The position numbers were made by a program, and so were the translations under genes. From Promerops cafer (lineage: Eukaryota > Chordata > Aves > Passeriformes > Nectariniidae), in NCBI GenBank assembly GCA_013398275.1, contig VZSE01010018.1:875256-939255 (forward strand): DNA of 64,000 bases, read 5' to 3'. Shown one piece after another: positions 10,473-23,000 of the stretch. The stretch's first letter is position 1. Every line of letters starts with the position of its first letter. The notes under the pieces are model-generated. The model worked only from the letters and a program-made list of their open reading frames with translations, had not been told where the DNA came from and made no database searches.

Positions 10473-13383
10473 ATATTGTCTTTATGGCCCCCAAAGAAAT
10501 CTATCAGTTGATAAGGACCTGGAGCCAGCATATCTCATAGCATGTGCCACACAAGATTTGCCTACTACAGTTTCAGGGCTCCAGGATTTGCACCAGTTTT
10601 CCCAAGAGCTGTATTATTTCCCTGCAAAGAATCTTACACCAGGTATAAAAGCTCCCTTTCCTCCAAAGTTCTGAGCCACCAGTATTGTTTCCCACGTTTC
10701 CACTTCCAGCAGGCAAATGTGAAAGTGGGGAATTCATTTTTTTAAGATCACCCTTCCTCTCTGCCACTCGGAAGGGAAATTTGGATATGTCACATAACAT
10801 ATGTGAGCATGCTATATGCCACACACTTCACTGAAGAGTGTTGGCATAGAGCATTTTTATGTGCTGCTTAATGTAACAGGAAACAACCCCAAATTATAAT
10901 CCCTAGATCTAATAAAGCCCATGAGGCTGGCATTAGCACTGGCTGCATTACTAGCTGCAAACTGTCAGACAAAAGGTGAATGCTCGAAGTACCACAAGCC
11001 CCCTCCTCTCATGGGAAATGTACCTGGTGCCAATCACTCACCAGAGATGCAGTCAGTGACTCAGAAAAGCTCCCAATAAAAGATTTTTTCCATGTGCCAC
11101 ACCAACATCTATCATTGTCAACTCTGTATAATACACAGAGCTATATTTTTTATTCTTCAGCTTAAAAAAAAGCATAATGAATCCCAAACTTTCAGCTGTA
11201 CAGGATGAAACACCTTGAAAAATTATGTCACTACCATGTTTCAAAATTAAAAAAAAATCAATAATGTGCTACTAATTGTAGGCTGATATCAACCATCCCC
11301 TAGTCTTGAAAGTCACCCGAATTAGATCAGGCATCTTTAGACCTTATCATGGTTATAAGACAATATTTTCCAAATTCTGAGAAACTCACTATTCTCACTA
11401 ATGAAATATTTTAAGAACATAGCAGGGTGAATATATTCATCCTTGACATTTTTATGTACCAAAAGCCAAGTGATTTAGGACACAATCTGAGCTATCAGCA
11501 GGTGGTTCTATTTGAAATCAAACTGGAAGAGGAGATGCTATTATTTTATACACAAATCTGTATTATGACACTTCCTCCCATCTTCACATCACTGCATTTT
11601 GTTTTGTTTTCCTGTACAGAGGAAAACAAATTACTTCTATTACCTTGCAGAACAATGGAAGTGGGATGAAGGTCTCCCCCAAACTGGGAAGAAAAACAGA
11701 ATACCTTCTGTGCAGCTCTTTAAAGGCTGTGAATTGCTAAAATAATTGTTCAGGAAGCCTGAACACATTTTTTATCAAACTAAACTTCTTTCTCAAGCAT
11801 AAAAAAGGTTTTGCATAAAGGATTTTAGGAGAAAAAGATATCCTCTGCAATGGAATAGGCTTTAAAATATCTGCAGCAGAGGAGGAAAAAAACCTGGTGC
11901 GTTTCAGAAGATAATTGCTGGGGATAAAGAAGAGCATCCTTCAAGTGTTTCCCAAACAAAGACTCTGCAGCTGAACACAGAGCAAAATGTTTACATTGGG
12001 CATACCAGGAAGCACCCTATGGAGCACAGAATTGATGAGTAAGTAAACACCTCAAGACAATCACCTGAGATGCACCAAGCTGAGTAGGGATTTGTTTGGT
12101 TTTCTTTTCTCCAACCCACTGCATCTCTCGGTTTCTGGTCTCCCCTACTCTACAGTGTTCAGAAGAGAGTCAAGAAACTTCAAAGGTGGAAGCCCTCTGT
12201 CAAAACAGCTCTACAATTTCTGTCAACTTCCTCACTTCTTCCCTGTAGCAAAGATAAAATGAAGTACAACTGCTTTTCAATCTTTGAACAGAGTTGTTTA
12301 CTGTAGGATGAAAGAAAAATAAATGGCAAGCCAGACTCTAGCCCAGTTTAGCTTTGCAAGAAGCAAGTATAAAACTAATTGAAATCACTGGGCTATATAT
12401 ATTTTAAGTCAGTGAAGAAGAAAATGTAATACATAAACCATAGGGTTTGTAATTTATTAGAGAGAGCTCACCACTTCCAAGTGAGGTCTATATATAGAAA
12501 TTTTTATTGGCCACAGTACATATTACTTGCAGTCAACATTTTAATTGTTTTGATGTTTAAGATTTAGCCTGATGCAATAAGCTCAGTTTGGGGTTTTTTT
12601 TTGAAAGCTTCTTCACAGATTTTAGCTGGAATACATTTTATGGATGCAACTGTAAGTAAAAGACTAATATTTTTCAGGGTGAGTCCATTTTTAATGCAAT
12701 TTTATCTACTGACTTGCACACACACTGACAAAGCTTTATTATAAATGATGTGATCCTTCAACACCACCATTAGAGTGAATGACTGATGCAGTTTTAGCTG
12801 GGCAGAGATGTGGGAGGTTTGATGTGCAGCTATTGCTTTATGTTCCTTCTTGTCTCTACCCCCAGACTCCTGGCCAAGCCATTCTGCTTTAGCAGAGACT
12901 GGGCTACAAAAGGAGAAGTAGGTTCAGTGGAACGATCACACACAGTTTCATCTCTCTACATCTAAGAGAAAGAACAGGGCCTGATGCAGACCTGTGGTAC
13001 AAGGGTAGCTACTGCCCTATGCAACATGAAAAAGATGTTGCCAGCACAGCCATCTGGCAGGCTCTGAAGAACTTCATACTCTGGCTCCTCCAAGTCCTCC
13101 CCAGATGCAAACGGAGGTGCCTGTGACTACCAGAGGCATAATGCAAGCTCTGTCCATATCACTACTGAGCAATTAATCTACCTATCTATACCTCCTCAGG
13201 CTACCAGGATGCCCAGTGGGAGGTTATACATTTTCACTTATTATGGAAAAGGTAACCGTAGTTCCAGGACTTTGACCTCAAAGTGATTTCTGTAGGTAAT
13301 TCTTCTGCCCTCAGGTCTTCTCTAGAGAGGGAGATTCATCTATGTAGAAGCTGAATTATAGTGTTTGGATGAAATCTATTTTC

Positions 13384-13404
13384 AAAAAAGAAAAAAAAAA
13401 AAAA
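13384..13404. repeat. A-rich run
   Basis: Six A, one G, then fourteen A: a simple low-complexity tract with no element body attached. Confidence 0.85.
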
Positions 13405-14079
13405 GAAAACTAAAAGAGATTTAAAGGCACTGATTTAAAACCAAAGTCCTCCCTCAAGAAAATCTCTGCTGAAAAGGCACCGTGTCAAACTGCAAATGGC
13501 AGTTCTGAGCTGCTGAGGCCCTGACATCTGCTACAGAGATCTCCCCACACAGCCCCAGATCTCCACAGAATTTGCCTAAGCACATTTTCAAATCTAGCTC
13601 AGCACTGCAGGCAGCTGGGCTTATTTGGGAACCCAGTCTGGGAGAGGCTGGCTGCTCATTCCTGCAGGGGATGAACAAGTGTCTCTGCTCATTTGCAGAG
13701 GGCAGCGAAAGCAGGGGGCTGAGATAACCTGGTTTGCTACCCAGCCAGAACCCTCCCAGACACAGCTTTGGGGCCCTGCTCAAACACAAGTGGAAGGAAT
13801 TAAAACAAAAGGGTCAACACTTTTGTAAAGCCACATTTCACTTCACTTTCTCAACTGATAGTTAACATTTTCCAAAGCCATCTAAACAGAGCTGGATTCA
13901 AATTTCTATAATTAGACACTGAATAATTCCTATATACAATATACCTAACATACCAAAATATCTCAGTATACCAAAATTGAAGGTTTTTACTGGGTCCCTC
14001 CAGTTGTGTAGAGATTTCCAATATACCATCAAAACTATTAAAATAATCTAATTCCTTTGTTTTCTATAGTCACAAATTT

Positions 14080-14101
14080 AAAAAAAAAAAAAAAAAAAAA
14101 A
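14080..14101. repeat. Poly(A) run, 22 bases
   Basis: The longest pure A run in the window. I looked upstream for a retrocopied gene or LINE body and saw only AT-rich sequence, so it is called a simple repeat. Confidence 0.9.
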
Positions 14102-16160
14102 GAAAGCTGCTTTAAATCTGAATGATACATGTTTGATCAGTAAAAAGAACAGATACTTCAAGATCCAGTTTCCCATTGCTCTTTGAGGATTCTTCTTCCT
14201 ACCCAGTGGCACTCCATCTGCTCATCTAAGTGTCCATGGTTAGTAAAACAAACACAACAGTCTATGCAACCAAAACATGCATCAGACTCCAAATCCCTCC
14301 CCCCCATTTCTAATCAGCTGGTGAAGTAATTATGTGTCTTTTTCAGCATTTACTTATTAATGTATTAATTGCTGGCCTTCCTAAGTTAACACTCTCCCCA
14401 CATGAAAGACAAAGGGAAGTTCTGAGTGCTGATTGTGACCCCAGTAAAACCCACCCAAGCACATTAAAATGGACCATGCTTGACTAAGTCCAAATTCAAT
14501 TCTTCAAAAGCTGGGTCTTTCCACACTGTCTGCAGAGAAGTTGAGGCATAATTTTATTTAGACAGTTTGGTCTTCCAGTTACATCATTTCCGTCACTATT
14601 AGATCCCTGACTATAACAGCACTAAACAGCTTGTTACCACGTAATTTCCTTTCAATGCCTTGGAAAAATAAAGTCTGTCATAATATACTCCTGCACTCCA
14701 ACAATCCATAGCATTAAAAGTAGAAATAAAAGCCTTATAAACACAGCACAGTAAAACAGAATCTTAAGGTCATGAATAGTGAGTGACATTAGTAGTTCTA
14801 CCTTAAAAAAATTGGCAATTTTACTGGTAAGAAATACTGTACAGTCTTCTAAACTCATCACTTTTAAGCTTTGAAATGTTACAAAGGAATTAAACTGGAT
14901 TAAGTTAAATCAATATTCTCCTAATAAGAATTCTTTGTAGTTCTAAATTTCTAAGCTTTACATATTTCAGTAGTTCATGTTAAATGGATATTTGACATTT
15001 TGCCAGAGAAAGTTTCATTAAATCACTAGTAGGAAAATCTTGATTATCTCATATTACCTCAGTGCAGTGATATAATGTGTCTGGTGCTTTTAACAATGAG
15101 GCAGACAAATGGGAGAAAAGTTTCCATCACACCAAAAATAAACTGCAGATATTTACAGCTCCTTTAAAGTGGAATTTCTCAAACACAGCTTATTTGTTTC
15201 TATTTTATTTTGCTTTATCAGTAAATCAATACCATATTTTTTTTTTGCATTTGCATTAAATTTTTGACCCAGCTCAGTATTGCACTAATTGTGTTGCCAG
15301 TGAACTTTGAAGGGCAGCATAAAGGCCTCTTTCCAAAAGCCTAATTTAAGTTACAGTTGACATCTCATTCTGTCACCTGAAGCTGCCCCTTATTTTTGCT
15401 GTAAGAGATACAGGGCACTGCACTGGAAACCCATCTTGTCTCTGAGCTCCAGCAGCTCCATGCACATGAAGTGCTGCTACCAAGAAAACAAGGAAAAAAC
15501 TTCTGCCTTGTCAATCCCAAGGGAGGTTGGAGCAGCTGAGGACAGGAAAGGCTGTAGTGGGTGTCCTTCCAGTATGACCACAGGCCAAATATTCTGTCTC
15601 CCTGTCCCAGCTCAATAGAACATCACAACCACTGACAGCATGAAAGAGTTGTTGTGAGGATAAATACAGTGAGGATGCACAAAAATTTAGATAAAGCTCC
15701 TGCAGCTTCTCTGTTTGTATATATAGAAGATTAGTACACCACACTGCACATTCCTTCTGAAAGTATAAAAAATTACTGCATTTTTCTGGATTTTTGTAAT
15801 GGGCAGATAACAGCTATGTATTCCTTTGGAGGCGCTTACGAAATAAAGGCTGAGCAATGATCAGAAAACATATTTGATGAATGTCATTGCACGAAAATTA
15901 ATTTTACACAAATTTGTAGATATTAAAAGAAAAATAACTGTAAACTTCATAAATTGGTTTCCATGGAAAAAACATCATTCTTAGTTTCATTAACCTATGA
16001 GCTGGACATAATGAATATCCTCCATTCCATTAGAAATTAACAATATTCTTAAATACAAATCTCAATCATGAATAATTGGGCTACAGAAATATACTACAAC
16101 AGGTTTTTTTTTTTAATTATGTTTGACAAGATATTTAGAATCATGACGGAGACAAAAACC

Positions 16161-16268
16161 TTGGGGTTGGGTTTTTTTGTTTTTGTTGGCTTTTTTATTG
16201 TTTGGGTTTTTTGCTTTGTTTTAGGGGGTTTTTTGGTGGTTTTTTTTTTTGGTTGGTTGGTTTTTTTT
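16161..16268. repeat. Long T/G-rich low-complexity tract
   Basis: About 108 bases nearly free of A and C on this strand, with several GGG to GGGGG runs separated by T runs and ending in GGTTGGTTGG and eight T. The 72-codon open frame across it (Phe, Val and Gly repeats) is a product of composition. The tract resembles 4513-4582 in make-up and could form two- or three-tetrad G-quadruplexes. Confidence 0.88.
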
Positions 16269-19200
16269 AAACAGAAAACTCTGTAGAGAACACGAAGTGA
16301 ACTACGTAATCAACTGCTCAAGAGTAAGTCCATGGAGCTGGCAGAAACATGGTCTGTGTGTTCTGACAGGAAACTCAGCCAATTCAGGTTTGCTTTCATT
16401 CTGGTCCTTAGGGATACTGTGTGGCATTTCCCGACAGAAAGCATTTTTCCAAATTAGTCAGAAAATTTTCAACAAGCTGAAACACCTTCACAACCCAGAG
16501 AGGTCCATTTCCAGTCTGCAGCAAAACATTCCTGACTGTATACTCATGGCACCACTAAAGGCCACTTTGCTAACCAAGAACTGTGTGAAATTCTGCTAAT
16601 GGACGTGGACTCTAATGATATCCTAAAAATATATAATATTGCTTTTGTTTTCAAACCTCTAAATCACTTTATAGTGTCATATGCACTTAGGAGTAATGAA
16701 AGTTGGCGAATACCTCAGCTTTTAAGAACAAAAGGATTGAAGGTTTATAGGCCCAGTGACTCAAAACCATGGATAAGCTTTATTTTCAAGAAATTTACCC
16801 TTGCATTTTCACTATGAAGGATTTTTTAGATTACTAACTGAAGCACCACAATGATGTTGTGCTAAACACATTGCAAAAAGCCATTATTAATGTCAGAATA
16901 CAGTTATTTCTGGTATTTCTCATTTTTTTAATGCTTTTGCATCGAGACTGCTGTAAGAAAATTCAGAGTAAAAAATTCTAAAAATACCAGCAAAGTCTTA
17001 ATGGTTCTTACACTCAGTTAATTTATATGAAGGCATGTTTTTTATACTTTTAATGAGAAAAGGAGAGGGAGACTGAAATTATCATCAATGTATAAGAGTT
17101 AAGAAATGCATTTTCAACTTTACTAATACACATAAACCAATCACTCTTCCAAGCAGTAAGATTTGTACAGGTGTCTAAACAGGGTTACTAATAAGCCAGT
17201 CAAGATTATTATTCACCCTTGCTGTGCAAAAAAATGAGCTTGTAAGCCACAGTGCTGCAAAAAATTTGACACAACACAAAACCTGAGATCCTCAGGAGAC
17301 TGTTATCCAAATAATCTTACTCTGGAGAAAACCTGTGCAATAATGTAGCTTGGAGGGGTAACATCAATTTTCTAACAAGTAATTAGGATTTGCATTATTA
17401 ATGCAATGGATATTCTTGCAAATTATGTCTAAATATATGCAGATTTGAAAAAGAAAAAAAAGAAAACCCACAACATTTAATGACAATGCTGTCATTTTTA
17501 AGTCTTTCTAATAGAACTATAGATAAGAGCAATGCTGAGCTCACCATCTTGGTAAATTTTAATCATTAGTACTTATAAATTGAATGCAGCTGCAGAGGGC
17601 TGTGCAGAACTGGGGCGATAAATTTTCACCCCGAGCTCAATACAATGTATGTCTCAGATGAAGCACAGTCTAGTCCATTAAAAACCAAAGTGTGCTGAAA
17701 TCACTTCTGGAGCATAATCTGCCTCACCATGTTACCGGTCTAAACAAATTAGGAACGGTTCACGTCACCCTCAGTCAATACTGAATGAAAGCAGAGTTTA
17801 CCCACCTTCGACTCAGTCTGGCATTTCCCCACTTTGACCTACTTAAGCTAGACACCAAATTGCTGAGTTAAAAAAAAAACAAACTAGCTCTTAGGTCTAC
17901 CTAAGTGGCACTGAAAGGGGCCCAAACATGGGAAACCTTAACCTTGTTTTTGGTGAAAGGAAAGCTTTTTGCACGGCTGGAAAATGTAGTTCCCCTCCCG
18001 CCTCCCAGTTTATCACAGGATAAACTGCAAGGATGTGCATGGACACAAACATGGGAAGCAGTGGGTTTGCCATCCACTGGAAAGTGAAATAAAAGCAGCT
18101 TAAATCAACAGAATTTTGACAAAGCGTCTCATATGCTCCGTCCCTCAAAACTGAATAAAAGTGAGCAAAGAAAGGCAAGGTTGTAGGTAATTATTTCAGC
18201 ATGCAAGGGATTTTAAAATTTATCCAACATTTTGCATCCAATTGATAGGAAAAAAAAAAACCTGGACAGCCTCCTTAGAGAACATAGAAATCTTCATACA
18301 GCTTTTTGTTTGTCAAATGACCAGTTTAACTGGTTGCTGAGCTTGAGAGAAGAATCCCAAGGCAAATGTCCTTGAATCTTCACAGCTACACAATGGCTGA
18401 GCATGCACAGATGTGTGTGGGTAATTAGCTTGTTTCTTTGGTAATCAGATGGAATATGGTGGTCCATCTCAGCCATTTTCTAGACCACTGACCTTCCTCC
18501 CTCCAGACAGACAAGCTCTCCCCTGAGGTGCAAGGATCCAAAGTAAGCAGGTGGCCTTTCCAGGCAGCAGTCACTCTGTGCAATGAAGTATTTGCTATAA
18601 ACGAAGAGAAGTACTACAAAAACTCAAGTGTCACCAGGCATCCTTTAGACAAACTACAATTTGAAGCATAGGGGACAATTTCTTTCAACCTTTAAACCCA
18701 TGCAAAATGAGAGTAGGTTTGCATGCACTTTCTTAGTCTCCCGATACAGTCTAAGTACATCGATTTCAATACAAATATATAGTGAGAGAGATGAAAGGAA
18801 GAAGAGATTAATGACCAGGCTTTCCCTCTGAAAAAACGCTCTAACATTTCTATTTGTACACATCTTCAGAGCCTTCATATCAGAAAGTGCCCTGACTTAA
18901 AAAATAATATATTACTGTGGTAAATAAGATTAATACAAAGAGAAGCAAAGAGATATTGGCTTATATTTTATCTACAGTAACATAAAATGAAGAAGCAAAA
19001 GCAACTACACAGTATGTATGCCACAGATAGTATAAAACATCACAGTAATAAAAAGTATCTTAATAAATAAGTGTTGCCTGTGATACAATCTTTCAGTAGT
19101 AATATTAATATCCATTTCTAAGCACAAAAATACCCCATTTTATCACTGTTGGAAGAAAATATCATTGAAAGCTACACTATTTGATACATGTCCAGTTAAT

Positions 19201-20000
19201 CATTGTGTTTGCTAGTTGAATGAAACTTGGAAAAAAAGACAATGGAAATGTCATGATTGAAAAAAACAAAACTTTTGATCCCCACCTCTTTATCTCAAAG
19301 CTAGTAAGAACTTACATCTTTTATCATAGAGGTTGTATCAGCTCTCACGGCTGCTACTTTCTACAAAGGACAGTAAAAATTCCTTCTTGCTAACACAATT
19401 AATCAAGTCCCAAAGGATCATGATCCCTAACTTGGAAATTCCAGCTTTGGCTATTGCCCAGTAATGAACAAAGTCATTGTGGCCACAAGCGTATTTATTA
19501 TCCATAGTAACACCCAAGCTGCATTAACTGACTTCACTGCACCCATTTTGGTGGTTTTTTTCCAGGAGCAAAGACCCTTTTAGTTGGATAGCTACAAATA
19601 GTTCATACAAAGAAATAATGTTTTAGTATGTGAAATATCATTTTATGTGTGATGAAATAATATACTTCATGTACAATGGCAAAAAACCAGAACAGCTTTT
19701 GTGTTTGCATAGACCTTCTTCCTCTGATGAGAAATAAATGTAGCAAGTGAAGAAAAATACTGACTGGCAGTAACTGGTTGGTAATCAGTTTGAGAGAGAA
19801 GCATCCTTAGCACTCCAACTAACCCTTACTTCTGCCATATCATGGGCACAGGTGTAGGTACCGTGTTAGCCTGGCAATATATCAGCAATCTCATAAGGTA
19901 AAATAGAGAAGAAGCTCCACTCCATGTCTCTCCACACAGTGCAGAGATACACAGATATCACACACTTCATACTCAGAACTTGCAATACCTCTCTGGTTTC

Positions 20001-23000
20001 CCACAAAATTAACATCCCCCATCCTTCACTGAATTCTCTTTGGAAAAGCACTGCATTTGTATCAATTAATTCCACATTCATCAGAAAAGTTGCACGTTAC
20101 TGAGCACCATTATGCAACACATCTATGTACAGCAACTTACTCCAAATACTTGAGGAGTTTGTGTTACAGAAGAGCCTCAGACACTACTGTTCTTACTTTT
20201 AGAAGGAGTGCTAAGCACTTTTTTTCACCAGTCTGAAGACTTTTATCTAATGAGGGCACCCACTGAAGAAATAGTTTCACCTTAGGCAGACCAAGCTCTG
20301 TCATGAACAAACATATTGCATTATAAAAAAGATGTTTTCCCTGGCCATGTCACAATGACAGTCACATCACACACATCAGAAACCTAAGCAGAAAGTCATT
20401 AAATAAATGCTGTCTCTCTGAAAAGATTACACATTTTGCAAGAAGCTCTCCAGCCCTCCCAAACTGCAGCAGACCATACCAGAGTAAGAAGTACAAAACC
20501 TGACTATTCTCTTTACCATCTCTTTTATGTCTCCTTCCTTCTCTTCTCATCCCCACCAGGCTGAGCTGAGAAACCCAAGGATCCTGCAGAGCTTCCTTTC
20601 ACTGCTGGGCAGAAAGAGCACCACCGAGCTCTTCAAACCCCGTTTTTCACCCTGCAGCTAAAATTAGAAATGCCACACCCCACACATCTCTATATGAGAA
20701 CAAGCTAAAAATCCAAGGTGGGTTTAGTTGGCTAAACATCGGCATAAGGAGAGCATAATTTGGACATCACACACATTGCAGCCATTTTAGAGCAGTACAT
20801 CCTCTGCACAACTCCTCCCTCTGGGATCTTCCAGCTCTGGTCCCACAGAAGAGTTTGCAAATCCATAATTCTTCCAGACGCTATGAATTCAAGAGGGTGC
20901 ATTGCAATTTTTGTCACAACCTACTCTCAACAAATTCCAGAATACCTGAGGGAAAAACAATTACCCTTCTTTTTGTTGTGAAGGTTTACATGCTTTGCAC
21001 GTATCCTGCAGCTAACATCCATCTCTGTTCTGCATCTTGCAACTTTCCTTTAAGATCTTCCACGTGATTGATGCAATCTAATTATAACTGGAACAATTGT
21101 CCCCAATCTTTTAGAAACTTGCTCATGCTACAAAGGTGAAAAAAACCCTAGTCAGAAATCTGGTTGGTGCCTTTTTTTTTTTTTTTTTTTAACATTTGTG
21201 AGATTTAAATAAAGTTCTTGCTTTTAGGCAAAAATATAAAATTTATGCTTGCTGCCTTGGACTGAAGAATAAATATTGATCTGCTGAATATAGTACATGT
21301 ATCTTTAATTCTAGTGTCTGCACACCCTCAACTACTTTATTATGATTGAATGAAACTCTTACATTTAGAGATTTCTTCTTCATCAATTATATATCATACA
21401 CTTTATATTTGCTTGCCTTTTCAGTCCTTTCAGTCTGGAAGTATGTTCTGCCATCATGATGCTCCCTGAGGATTTGCACATGTGGTTTTCCCCGGGCTGA
21501 GCAGGGTCTAACGCACTCCCTGTAAATCAGGGAGCAGATACCAATTTCCTGAGTAGCAAACAAAGTACTGTGCACTGATCAGGTAGCCTTCCAGAAAGCA
21601 AAATAAGGAGATATCTGCTGAACTGGGGGTTGGGGTGTTTATTTTGCTCTTTTATGTTTTGTTAACCCTGTACTTTATTTTACCCTACTTTAACAGTCTT
21701 GACTGGGAAAACAGAAAACATTTTTTATTTTTAATACATTCCCCTTGAATGCATCTGAATGTAAGACTGCATGCACTAAACAGAGAAAGCATGTATGTGG
21801 ATTTATGAAAAAATCCATTTTAACCACTTTACAACAAATCAGCAGTGTTCTGTGTCTTAAAACTGGTGCTCATCTGCCATTCAGCCTTGACTGGCTCATC
21901 ATGTGTTTGAATCTGCCAGGTCTGCTGTGGTCAATACTACCATGAAATGTAAGTTTAAATCCCTGTCTCTTCTGGGAACAGCCCAAAGGAAAAAATCCTT
22001 CAAGCTCTGAAAAATCATTTTCTCCATTCACAATGTATACAGACAGTACATGAAACACAGTTTAGGGGTAAGTTATTCTCATTAATCACACCTTTATTTT
22101 AGCAATATTCCTATACTGGAATATTGCTTTCTTCATATTTTCTGTCTGGAATCATTATTTCAGTAGATGTGGCTAACTCACATTATAACAAATAGACTCA
22201 GCTAATTCCTACCTTTTGTTTCCTCCAACAACTTAGATTTCAAATACTGTGCTTTTCCAGAGTGAACATACTGACAAATGACCAAAACATCATTAACTCA
22301 GCAAATGCCTGGACTCACAGACAAACAAAAAAGTGAAAACAAAACTACAAAATTAATTTTTTTACAATTTAAATATCAATTAGTAAGCATGTAGTAGTAA
22401 TTTACATGTAGTGATTTGTATTTTAAATTATGTGCATAGGTGGTGTGAGATTTCACAAAAGCAGAAAAAAGCATTATGCTATCAGTGTTTTCATATATGG
22501 TTTTCACAGAAGTGAGGTCTAAACCATGGGAAACTGTAGAGCATGATGGGGTGTGCACCACAGCACAAAAAAAATGGTTTCACAGAGCAACTTTTCCATC
22601 ACTAAAAGATTTTCTTTGTCAAAAGTGAAGAAAGAAGTGGTGTCTGTCTACTAAACTAAATATCAGAAAGCTACGAAATTTTTCTCAAAACATCAGCAAT
22701 TAACCAAATATCAATAATTCATAATTGGTGTGTTTAAAATGAAAGGTGAGTGACCAAGACAAAAAGGCCTTGGATAAAACTGGTCCTCAAAATTAGCTTT
22801 TTAATATTTCTTACATTAGGCATTGAAGATTACTTCAAAAGCAAAATTCTTATTTTTTTCAGTGTTCTGATACGGGAAAATAATTTTCTTTTTCAATGAG
22901 GATTGGTTAAGTTGAAGTAACATCAGTGCAGGATTTAGCACTCTGCTGCCTTTGACATGAACTGTATTTTTCCCCCAGTAGGACAGATGTGCCAGATGTT

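Larger units (their letters stand above)
10473..20000. other. Single-copy sequence with low-complexity tracts, no gene seen
   Basis: Mostly AT-rich. It holds A-rich runs at 13384-13404 and 14080-14101, a T/G-rich tract at 16161-16268, a GC-richer patch at 13450-13790 with a 111-codon minus-strand frame of no recognisable family, a motif-dense patch at 17560-17850, and a low-confidence exon-like segment at 19316-19360 on the minus strand. No CR1 copy was found in this stretch. Confidence 0.55.

Noticed and set aside
10198..10494. 98-codon minus-strand open frame and its plus-strand partners
   Set aside because: Lies within CR1 copy 3, a noncoding LINE tail.
16068..16286. 72-codon frame rich in Phe, Val and Gly
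   Set aside because: Produced by the T/G-rich low-complexity tract.
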